From: Candidatus Methanomethylophilaceae archaeon
Lineage (GTDB): Archaea; Thermoplasmatota; Thermoplasmata; Methanomassiliicoccales; Methanomethylophilaceae
Assembly (NCBI GenBank): GCA_944321505.1
Contig: CALULN010000013.1
Coordinates: 1-64,000, forward strand
Reading direction: 5' to 3'
Length of the DNA stretch: 64,000 nucleotides
The position numbers were made by a program, and so were the translations under genes. The notes under the pieces were generated by a model. The model did no database searches. It saw only the letters and a program-made list of their open reading frames with translations, and was not told where the DNA came from. Position 1 is the first letter of the stretch. Each line of letters opens with the position of its first letter. Shown here in pieces: positions 1 through 5,885 of this stretch.

Positions 1-163
1 GAAGGATGACCGCGAGACGCCGTCTGAGGAGCTCCTGCACCGCCACATCCGCGTCGGTGACGTGGTTGTCCTTGGTGCCCTTGTCCCTCACGCCGGTGAA
101 CCCGCGGCGCATCAGCTCCCCCGCCTCCAGGGCGGCGGAGCGCACATCGTCGATGAGGGTCAT
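1..163 (-). CDS. Inositol monophosphatase family protein (partial, cut by window edge)
   Basis: Only the first 54 codons are visible; the rest lies left of the window. The N-terminus is helical (MTLIDDVRSAALEAGELM) and is followed by a K-D-N-H-V-T-D-A-D segment and QELLRRRL. This matches the start of inositol-1-monophosphatase/archaeal fructose-bisphosphatase family enzymes, where a conserved T-x-A-D stretch precedes the metal-binding acidic residues. Family members remove phosphate from inositol phosphate or sugar bisphosphates with Mg2+. The ATG at 163 overlaps the stop of the flavoprotein gene upstream as ATGA, so the two are probably translationally coupled. The catalytic motifs are outside the window, so the substrate cannot be judged. 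Confidence 0.72.
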   Translation of the reverse strand, partial: MTLIDDVRSAALEAGELMRRGFTGVRDKGTKDNHVTDADVAVQELLRRRLAVIL

Positions 164-714
164 TCCTCCAGCCTGTCCACGAAGGCGTTGAGCCTCACCA
201 TGTTGAGATCGGAGTGCACGCCCTCCTTGGTGGCGAAGGGGACCGCGAAGGTGCCCTTGTACACCGCTCCGAAGTACTCGCAGAAGAACTGGATGGCGTT
301 GCTGGCGCTGGCGGCCACCATCTCCTCGTCCCCCATGGTGGTGACGAAGGCTATCTTCTTGCCCCTGATCTTGTTGAAGGACGGGTCGCAGGCCCTGTTC
401 AGGGCATGGAGGCGGTCCATGAACGCCTTGGTGGGGCCGGTGATGCCCCACATGTAGATCGGAGAGGCGATGACGATGAGGTCCGCGTCGACGAACGCGT
501 CGTAGAGGGGAGTCATGCCGTCCTCCAGGGCGCAGTACGACAGCGGGCCCTTCTGGCAGAGGCCGCAGTTCTGGCAGCCGCAGAAGTCTATGCCCTCCAG
601 CATGTACTCCTCGGTGGTGTGCCCCCTGGATGAGAGCTCCGCCCTGAGGCAGGAGGTGAGCTCGGAGGTGTTGCCGTTGCGGCGGGGGGATCCGTTGAAG
701 ACCGAGACCTTCAT
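160..714 (-). CDS. Iron-sulfur flavoprotein (NADPH-dependent FMN reductase-like)
   Basis: A 184-residue flavodoxin-fold protein. The N-terminal VFNGSPRRNGNTSEL is the FMN-phosphate loop typical of NADPH-dependent FMN reductases. A cysteine cluster near residues 47-63 (C-x2-C-x2-C-x7-C within CQNCGLCQKGPLSYC) is the compact 4Fe-4S motif of archaeal iron-sulfur flavoproteins. Next come the flavin-contact SPIYMWGITGPTKAFMDR segment and a TTMGDEE loop. In methanogens this family moves electrons between ferredoxin and flavin and is linked to oxygen or peroxide detoxification; the partner here is unknown. It sits in a minus-strand run between the YbjN-like gene upstream and the phosphatase gene downstream, with a 4-base overlap to the latter. 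Confidence 0.85.
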   Translation of the reverse strand: MKVSVFNGSPRRNGNTSELTSCLRAELSSRGHTTEEYMLEGIDFCGCQNCGLCQKGPLSYCALEDGMTPLYDAFVDADLIVIASPIYMWGITGPTKAFMDRLHALNRACDPSFNKIRGKKIAFVTTMGDEEMVAASASNAIQFFCEYFGAVYKGTFAVPFATKEGVHSDLNMVRLNAFVDRLEE

Positions 715-720
715 GAGGCA

Positions 721-1197
721 TCACCCGTACATTATGCTGTCATGGACGTCGGATGCCTTCCACTCCTCGGGCAGCTTGCCCTTGAGCATACCGTCGTGCA
801 TGTCGGTGATCTGCAGCGAGATGCCGAGCAGAGTCTCCACAAGGTCCTTAGTCACCTTCGCGTCGCCGTAGAAGTGCACCATCCTGAAGACGGGGCTCTG
901 CTCAACCAGGCAGAAGCATCCGATGTTGATGTTGGCGTTGAGGTTGTTGAACTCGTCCAGCATCACCGCCTTCGCCGTCTCGGGGACCTCGAACATGAGC
1001 CTGGCGCTGAAGCTCAGGAGCTTCGCCTTGTCGTTCACGTTGATGATCATGCCGATGGGCATGTCGTCCCCTCCGAAGGACGACGCCAGGATCAGGTTCT
1101 CGTCGTCGGCCTGGTACGGATAGCCCTTGCTGTCGAAATACCCCTTCACGATGTCGTAGACATCCTTGCCCGACTGATTCTTACCGAACCCCAGCAT
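721..1197 (-). CDS. YbjN domain-containing protein
   Basis: About 158 residues with the alpha/beta pattern of the YbjN family (type III secretion chaperone-like fold). That family is widespread, poorly understood and usually regulatory. Recognisable parts are a helical start (VYDIVKGYFDSKGYPYQ), a central strand-rich part (PIGMIINVNDKAKLLSFSARL) and a helix (AVMLDEFNNLNANINIGCF). An earlier GTG at 1206 is in frame, but it lies inside a good ribosome-binding site (GAGGGTG, 1204-1210) placed 6 bases before the ATG at 1197, so the ATG is chosen. A TATA-like element is readable on the minus strand near 1233. The iron-sulfur flavoprotein gene follows after 6 bases. Confidence 0.7.
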   Translation of the reverse strand: MLGFGKNQSGKDVYDIVKGYFDSKGYPYQADDENLILASSFGGDDMPIGMIINVNDKAKLLSFSARLMFEVPETAKAVMLDEFNNLNANINIGCFCLVEQSPVFRMVHFYGDAKVTKDLVETLLGISLQITDMHDGMLKGKLPEEWKASDVHDSIMYG

Positions 1198-1253
1198 CGT
1201 ATGCACCCTCAGCGAGTATAGCCATAGGGTATTAATTGGGTTCGGTGGGCAGG

Positions 1254-1337
1254 TGCGGGAGCCGGGATTTGAACCCGGGGACTACTTAAGACAGGATCCT
1301 AAGTCCTGCGCCGTTGGCCGTGCTTGGCTACCCCCGC
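1254..1337 (-). tRNA. tRNA-Leu (anticodon TAG)
   Basis: An 84-base cloverleaf with a long variable arm, as expected for tRNA-Leu. The acceptor stem is GCGGGGG/CTCCCGC with one G-T pair and discriminator A73. The anticodon stem is CAGGA/TCCTG around loop CTTAGGA, giving anticodon TAG. The T arm is CCGGG-TTCAAAT-CCCGG. CCA is not encoded at the 3' end. It reads CUA codons, and by wobble other CUN codons. Confidence 0.95.
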
Positions 1338-1416
1338 ACCGGGCATGACATGCGCAGGTGCCCTTTATCCGTTGCGCCTCCGACGATTATTTAAACATGT
1401 CCGTATAGCCCCCGGC

Positions 1417-1986
1417 ATGGCATGGTACGTGGTGGACGGCATGGACGGGGTCGGCAAGACCACCGTGGCCCGCATGCTGGAGGCCCGCCTGAGGGAGAGT
1501 GGCAGGAGGGTGATGACAGTGCACCATCCCAACCGCGACACCCGCCTCGGGAGGGCTTCAAGGAAGTGTCTCATCGGAGAGGGCGCCCCCCATATGGCCG
1601 CCGCCACCGCGCTGTACTTCATGGACATGGTCCACTCCCTCATGGACATGCGCCGCTTCCGCAACCGGTACGACGACTTCGTGTTCGTCCGCTACACGCT
1701 CTCCGTCTGCTACCTCCCCGATTCGGTATACCTTCAGGCATACCGTGCGTTGGACACCCTCCTCCCCTCCCCGGACGCCGCCATACTGGTGGACGCCCCC
1801 GAGGACGTGGCCATGGACAGGATCTGCGTGAGGGACGAGGAGCGGGAGATGTTCGAGACCCACGACAGGCTGCGGACCGTCCGCCGGAGGATGCTCTCGG
1901 TCTCCGACGGATGGACGGTGGTGGACAACTCGGGAGACCAGGCCGACACCTCCGAGGCCGTCCTCGGCGTGCTGAATGCTTTATAA
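1417..1986 (+). CDS. Thymidylate kinase-like P-loop NMP kinase
   Basis: A 189-residue nucleotide kinase. The Walker A loop GMDGVGKTT sits at residues 8-16, and the downstream pattern fits thymidylate kinases: HHPNRDTRLGR in the substrate loop region and VFVRYTLSVCYLP in place of the DR(Y/H) motif. It may phosphorylate dTMP or a related (d)NMP, but the substrate residues diverge from textbook Tmk, so specificity is uncertain. The ATG at 1417 is preferred over further-upstream starts because a TATA element (TATTTAAA, about 1388-1395) lies about 26 bases before it, which implies a leaderless transcript. iorA starts 34 bases after its stop. Confidence 0.72.
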   Translation: MAWYVVDGMDGVGKTTVARMLEARLRESGRRVMTVHHPNRDTRLGRASRKCLIGEGAPHMAAATALYFMDMVHSLMDMRRFRNRYDDFVFVRYTLSVCYLPDSVYLQAYRALDTLLPSPDAAILVDAPEDVAMDRICVRDEEREMFETHDRLRTVRRRMLSVSDGWTVVDNSGDQADTSEAVLGVLNAL

Positions 1987-2020
1987 TCGCATACCTTACC
2001 GACGGGAAGGAGCGATTCAC

Positions 2021-3850
2021 TTGGCAGACATATTGTGCGACGAGGGCAGGGCCCTGCTTCTGGGCAACGAGGCAATCACGCGCGGACTCATCGAGGCGGG
2101 GGTGCGGTTCGCATCCACGTACCCCGGGACCCCCTCATCCGAGGTGGGCAACATCCTGGAGAGGATCTCGCAGGACGCCGGGATGTACTTCGAGTTCTCC
2201 GTGAACGAGAAGGTTGCTTTGGAGACCTCCGCCGCCGCGGCGGTGTCCGGAATCAGGTCCTTCGCGTTCATGAAGCACGTGGGGCTCAACGCCGCCGCCG
2301 ACCCGCTGATGACCCTGGCCTACTCCGGCGTCAGGGGCGGCATGGTGATCATGACCGCCGACGACCCCAGCGCCCACAGCTCCCAGAACGAGCAGGACAA
2401 CCGCTTCTACGCCCCCCTCTCCCTGATGCCCATGGTGGAGCCCTCCACCCCTGCCGAGGCCAAGGAGATGGTGAAGGAGGCCTTCCGCATATCCGAGGAG
2501 CTCTCCATGCCCGTGCTCTTCCGCACCACCACCCGCGTCAACCACGCCAGAGGGGTGGTGGACTTCGGCCCCCGCCTGGACACCCCGGCCAAGGGCCGCT
2601 TCGAGAAGGACGACAGGCGCTTCGTCTGCGTCCCCGCCAACGCCAGGCTCAACCGCATCGAGCTCCTCAAGCGCAACGAGAAGGCGCTTCAGATGTCAGA
2701 GGAGTCCCCCCTCAACTACGTCTGCGGGGACACCTCGTCGGACATCGGCATCATAACGTCCGGCGTCAGCTTCACCTACGTCAGTGAATTCGTGAGGAAC
2801 GCCGCCGTGCTCAAGCTCGGATTCATACACCCGCTGCCGGAGAGGAAGATCGCGGACTTCCTGGTGGGCAAGCGCATGGTCATCATCGTGGAGGAGCTGG
2901 ACCCGTACCTGGAGGACGGAGTCCTGAGGATAATGGGCCAGTACCGCATATCCGTCCCCGTACACGGCAAGAGGGACGGTACCCTGCCCAGGGAGTGGGA
3001 GTTCTCCCCGGACACCATGACCAAGCTCTCGTCCCTGGTGGATGTGGAGAGGTTCCCGGAACCCCTCGCCGCACCGGACATACAGCTGCCGGCCAGACCC
3101 CCCACCCTGTGCGTGGGCTGCCCCCACAGGGGGAGCTACGCCGCCATGAAGAAGGCGGTGGGGAAGAGGGACGTGGTGTACGCGTCGGACATAGGATGCT
3201 ACACCCTCGGATCCCAGCCGCCGTTCAAGATCGCCGACTTCGTCCTATGCATGGGCGGAGGCGCAGGCGTGGCGGGAGGGTTCGCGGAGGCCACCGACCA
3301 GAAGGCCGTGGCCTTCCTGGGCGACTCCACCTTCTTCCACTCCGGCATCGGACCCCTGATCTCGGCGAAGTTCAACAACCACAACATGACCATGGTCATC
3401 CTGGACAACCGCATAACCGCCATGACCGGCCAGCAGCCCAACCCGGGCACCGGCAGGGACTTCGGCGGGATCAGGACCGAGGGCGCCGACATAGAGTCGA
3501 TCGTCAGAGGCATAGGCGTCGGGTTCGTGGAGACCGTCAACCCCTTCGACGTGAGGTCCGCGTCGGAGGCCATGAAGAGGGCGCTGGACTACAACGGCGT
3601 GTCCGTTATCATTTCCAGGGCGCCCTGCCAGATCGACCTCCGCAAGAGGAGGATCGCTCCGGAGAAGCCCCTCAGGGTGGACAAGGATGCCTGCATCAGG
3701 TGCTACACCTGCGTCAAGACCGTGGCCTGCCCGGCCCTGATCAAGAGGCCGGACGGATCCATCGAGACCGACCCGTCCCAGTGCGTCGGGTGCGGCATGT
3801 GCGCATCGGTCTGCCCCAAGGACGCCATCGTCAAGGAGGCGGTCGAATGA
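2021..3850 (+). CDS. iorA: Indolepyruvate ferredoxin oxidoreductase, alpha subunit
   Basis: A 609-residue thiamine-diphosphate enzyme. With IorB it oxidatively decarboxylates aryl pyruvates (indole-, phenyl-, hydroxyphenylpyruvate) to aryl-acetyl-CoA and reduces ferredoxin; methanogens can also run it in reverse to make aromatic amino acids. Visible features are the N-terminal pyrimidine-binding domain (YPGTPSSEVG, FSVNEKVALE), the C-terminal ThDP domain (GDSTFFHSGIGPL, LDNRITAMTGQQPNPG), and a C-terminal 2x4Fe-4S ferredoxin domain from about residue 558 (CIRCYTC, CVGCGMCASVCP). The start is TTG at 2021, 8 bases after AAGGAG; the in-frame ATG at 1976 would overlap the kinase gene and add 15 unconserved residues. 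Overlaps iorB by ATGA. Confidence 0.95.
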   Translation: MADILCDEGRALLLGNEAITRGLIEAGVRFASTYPGTPSSEVGNILERISQDAGMYFEFSVNEKVALETSAAAAVSGIRSFAFMKHVGLNAAADPLMTLAYSGVRGGMVIMTADDPSAHSSQNEQDNRFYAPLSLMPMVEPSTPAEAKEMVKEAFRISEELSMPVLFRTTTRVNHARGVVDFGPRLDTPAKGRFEKDDRRFVCVPANARLNRIELLKRNEKALQMSEESPLNYVCGDTSSDIGIITSGVSFTYVSEFVRNAAVLKLGFIHPLPERKIADFLVGKRMVIIVEELDPYLEDGVLRIMGQYRISVPVHGKRDGTLPREWEFSPDTMTKLSSLVDVERFPEPLAAPDIQLPARPPTLCVGCPHRGSYAAMKKAVGKRDVVYASDIGCYTLGSQPPFKIADFVLCMGGGAGVAGGFAEATDQKAVAFLGDSTFFHSGIGPLISAKFNNHNMTMVILDNRITAMTGQQPNPGTGRDFGGIRTEGADIESIVRGIGVGFVETVNPFDVRSASEAMKRALDYNGVSVIISRAPCQIDLRKRRIAPEKPLRVDKDACIRCYTCVKTVACPALIKRPDGSIETDPSQCVGCGMCASVCPKDAIVKEAVE

Positions 3851-4437
3851 AGTACTCCGTTCAGATAGTCGGCGTCGGAGGCCAGGGCGTCCTGCTGGCG
3901 TCCATGGTCCTGGGCAACGCCGCCAAGGATGCGGGCTACGACGTGGCCATGAGCGAGGTCCACGGCATGGCCCAGAGGGGCGGCAGCGTGCTGTGCACCC
4001 TGAGGTTCGGAGAGGGCGTAACCAGCCCCCTGGAGGCCATGGGAGGCGCGGACCTGCTGCTTGGATTCGAGCCTGCGGAGACCTGCAGGAACCTGAGGCT
4101 CTGCAACAAGGACTCCTCCGTGGTCATGAACCTGGATCCGCTGTTCCCCTCCATGGTGGCGGCGGGCTTCGAGACCTACCCGCCGGTGGACGACATCGTC
4201 GCCGCCGTCAGGAAGGTCACCCCGAACCTGAAGACCATCGACGCCACCTCGCTGGCCATCGAGGCCGGGAAGGCCGTGGCCGCCAACGCGGTGATGATCG
4301 GCGCGGTGGCAGCAGTCAAAGGGTTCCCCCTGGGCAGAGACCTCCTGCTGGAGGAGCTGAAGCGCAACGTCCCCGCCAAGTTCCTGGACATAAACGTGAA
4401 GGCCTTCGAGCTGGGATACGCCAGGATGTCCGAGTAG
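3847..4437 (+). CDS. iorB: Indolepyruvate ferredoxin oxidoreductase, beta subunit
   Basis: A 196-residue gamma-type subunit of the 2-oxoacid:ferredoxin oxidoreductase superfamily. The N-terminal VGVGGQGVLLASMVL is the diagnostic glycine-rich motif, followed by SEVHGMAQRGGSV, conserved in IorB and PorG. It pairs with IorA to form the oxygen-sensitive cytoplasmic enzyme. The start codon overlaps the iorA stop as ATGA, typical of coupled subunits made in equal amounts. A GC hairpin follows 33 bases after the stop, before the convergent ftsZ-like gene. Confidence 0.95.
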   Translation: MKYSVQIVGVGGQGVLLASMVLGNAAKDAGYDVAMSEVHGMAQRGGSVLCTLRFGEGVTSPLEAMGGADLLLGFEPAETCRNLRLCNKDSSVVMNLDPLFPSMVAAGFETYPPVDDIVAAVRKVTPNLKTIDATSLAIEAGKAVAANAVMIGAVAAVKGFPLGRDLLLEELKRNVPAKFLDINVKAFELGYARMSE

Positions 4438-4470
4438 GACGTTCCCGCACGGTCCGGAGAAAAAGATTGT

Positions 4471-4488
4471 GCGGGGGTTTCCCCCCGC
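4471..4488. terminator. GC hairpin between convergent iorB and ftsZ-like genes
   Basis: Stem GCGGGGG (4471-4477) pairs with CCCCCGC (4482-4488) around a 4-base loop, between two convergent stop codons. It has no long T-tract on either side; it may be a transcript-end structure for either gene. Confidence 0.45.
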
Positions 4489-4505
4489 GGGGAGAGAATT
4501 AATCG

Positions 4506-5210
4506 TCAGTTGTCCGCGGACTGGTCCATGGGCATTCCGCTGGACCCTCCGCCGAATCCGGGGCGCGGCAGCGCGTCCTCCAGCTCCAGCATGCAGTCCA
4601 GCTCCTCCGCGAACACGTCGGACATCCTGTCGGACGTCCTGCGGATGTAGTCCGCGATGCTCCTGTTGACCGCCCTGAACACCGCCATCATGCTCGCATC
4701 GGGCATCTTCCCGAAGGCGGCTTCGTTGCTCACGGGCAGGGTCATGTTGCACACGGACCTGAGCCTTGCGAGGCCCGCGTGCGCCGCATCGGTGCGTGCG
4801 GTCTCGAACGCGAAGGGCATTATCGGGATGGCCAGCGTGATCAGGCCCATCCTCTGGGCCATCTCCGCCACGATGGGTGCGGCCCCGGTCCCGGTGCCTC
4901 CGCCCATGCCCGCGACTATGAACACCGCGTCGTATCCGGAGAGGACCGTCTCGATCTCCTCCAGATGGGCCTGTGCGCATCTGCGTCCCAGCAGGCTGTC
5001 GCCCTTGGTGCCCTCGCCCTTGGTCACGGACCTGCAGATGTAGAGCTTCCTGTCCGCCTGCGTGGCGTGAAGCGAGTCGCAGTCGGTGTTGATTGCGATC
5101 GCATCCGCCTCCGGGTACCCGCGGTAGATGTAGGACACGACGTTGCATCCGGCGCCGCCGACCCCGACCACCGCCACCCTGGGCTCGATCTCCACATTGC
5201 TGCTGTCCAT
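4506..5210 (-). CDS. Truncated FtsZ/tubulin-family GTPase (GTPase domain only)
   Basis: A 234-residue protein with a clear FtsZ nucleotide-binding domain. T1 is GVGGAGCNVV, T2 AINTDCDSL, T3 SVTKGEGTKGDSLLGR, T4 the full tubulin signature GMGGGTGTGAAP, T5 PFAFETARTD and T6 LPVSNEAAF. After helix H7 the protein ends within about 60 residues in a Gly/Ser/Pro-rich tail. The T7 synergy loop and the whole C-terminal domain of canonical FtsZ (about 350-400 residues) are absent. It can probably bind GTP but should not complete a normal FtsZ active site with a neighbouring subunit. The ATG at 5210 follows AGGAG. The ribbon-helix-helix gene lies 72 bases upstream on the same strand. It could act as a regulator or capping partner of a full FtsZ elsewhere. 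Confidence 0.85.
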   Translation of the reverse strand: MDSSNVEIEPRVAVVGVGGAGCNVVSYIYRGYPEADAIAINTDCDSLHATQADRKLYICRSVTKGEGTKGDSLLGRRCAQAHLEEIETVLSGYDAVFIVAGMGGGTGTGAAPIVAEMAQRMGLITLAIPIMPFAFETARTDAAHAGLARLRSVCNMTLPVSNEAAFGKMPDASMMAVFRAVNRSIADYIRRTSDRMSDVFAEELDCMLELEDALPRPGFGGGSSGMPMDQSADN

Positions 5211-5245
5211 GCTACTCCTTTCCTTAACCGGTTTCACTGTGCATC

Positions 5246-5264
5246 GGCGGGGGAGACCCCCGCC
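5246..5264. terminator. Strong hairpin between the RHH regulator and the ftsZ-like gene
   Basis: Perfect 8-bp stem GGCGGGGG (5246-5253)/CCCCCGCC (5257-5264) with a 3-base loop, in the 72-base gap of the minus-strand pair. It could end the regulator transcript, lower read-through into the ftsZ-like gene, or mark an RNA-processing site. No T-tract follows on the minus strand. Confidence 0.45.
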
Positions 5265-5282
5265 TCTGCCATCCCTTCTGAT

Positions 5283-5642
5283 TCACTGAGGTATGTTGGA
5301 TGTCGCCATCTGGAAGGCCTTGCGGGCCTCGTTCTCGGCCACCCCCTCAGCACCGATCAGCTTCGACACAAGCGCCCACATCACCGCTTCGCGGTTGAAG
5401 TAGACAGTGCCGACCAGGGAGTCGACTGCGGCGAGCTGCGCGTTCGTCAGTCTGACGGACACGACGTTGCCGCCGGCAGGCTCCTGTTCCGCGAGGGCAT
5501 CTGCATCCCTTCTGATGTACTCGCGGACCGCTGTCCTGATGAAAAGCGAACGGCTTCCCAGCTCCGGATGCTCGGCAAGGAAGGCATCCATGTCGCGGAG
5601 GTCCTCCTTCCCTATCCTGAGGGATATCTTCTCGTCGTCCAT
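5283..5642 (-). CDS. Tandem ribbon-helix-helix transcription regulator (CdrS/CdrL-like)
   Basis: A 119-residue protein with two ribbon-helix-helix segments. The first is about residues 5-44 (KISLRIGKEDLRDMDAF then RSLFIRTAVREYI). The second is about residues 58-95 (VSVRLTNAQLAAVDSL then NREAVMWALVSKLI). RHH proteins insert the beta-strand into the DNA major groove as dimers. In euryarchaea, RHH regulators of the CdrS/CdrL group lie next to ftsZ and control division genes; the neighbouring FtsZ-like gene makes that the best guess here. The ATG at 5642 is chosen for its GGTGA ribosome-binding site 5 bases upstream. A TATA box and a perfect palindrome lie upstream and may mediate autoregulation. 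Confidence 0.8.
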   Translation of the reverse strand: MDDEKISLRIGKEDLRDMDAFLAEHPELGSRSLFIRTAVREYIRRDADALAEQEPAGGNVVSVRLTNAQLAAVDSLVGTVYFNREAVMWALVSKLIGAEGVAENEARKAFQMATSNIPQ

Positions 5643-5713
5643 CTTCTCACCTGCTGTTGTGCTCCTGTAGAGTCCCATCCCTTCGAAGAGCAATCACTCC
5701 ATTCGCTACCAAC

Positions 5714-5751
5714 TATAAATAACTGTCCTACAAAGTCGGACTTTGTCCGAC
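5714..5751 (-). promoter_or_regulatory. Promoter and palindromic operator candidate of the RHH regulator
   Basis: On the minus strand a TATA element (TTATTTATA, 5722-5714) lies just downstream of a perfect palindrome, ACAAAGTC-G-GACTTTGT (5730-5746). A second overlapping inverted repeat, GTCGGA (5735-5740)/TCCGAC (5746-5751), shares its right half. Two nested dyads directly upstream of a TATA box, ahead of a tandem-RHH gene, fit an autoregulatory operator. leuS starts 140 bases away on the other strand. Confidence 0.6.
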
Positions 5752-5885
5752 GGAAGGGGGAACAGGCAACGGATGCGGAGGATGGGGACGCTTCCGCCTC
5801 CGCCCGATTCCTCCCTTATAAAGACGCGAAATATAATAAACAGCTCGGCCTAACCCGGCTCGGTACAACACCAGAGGTCTGGGAA

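Noticed and set aside
5004-5210. ftsZ-like gene as a full FtsZ interrupted by a frameshift
   Set aside because: The downstream sequence (4438-4505) is a short gap with a hairpin followed by iorB. No FtsZ C-terminal sequence was seen in any frame, so it is genuinely short in this genome.
4779-5885. Long in-frame N-terminal extension of leuS crossing the ftsZ-like and RHH genes
   Set aside because: The extension runs antisense through two real genes and their promoters. The leuS ATG at 5886 has its own ribosome-binding site and conserved start.
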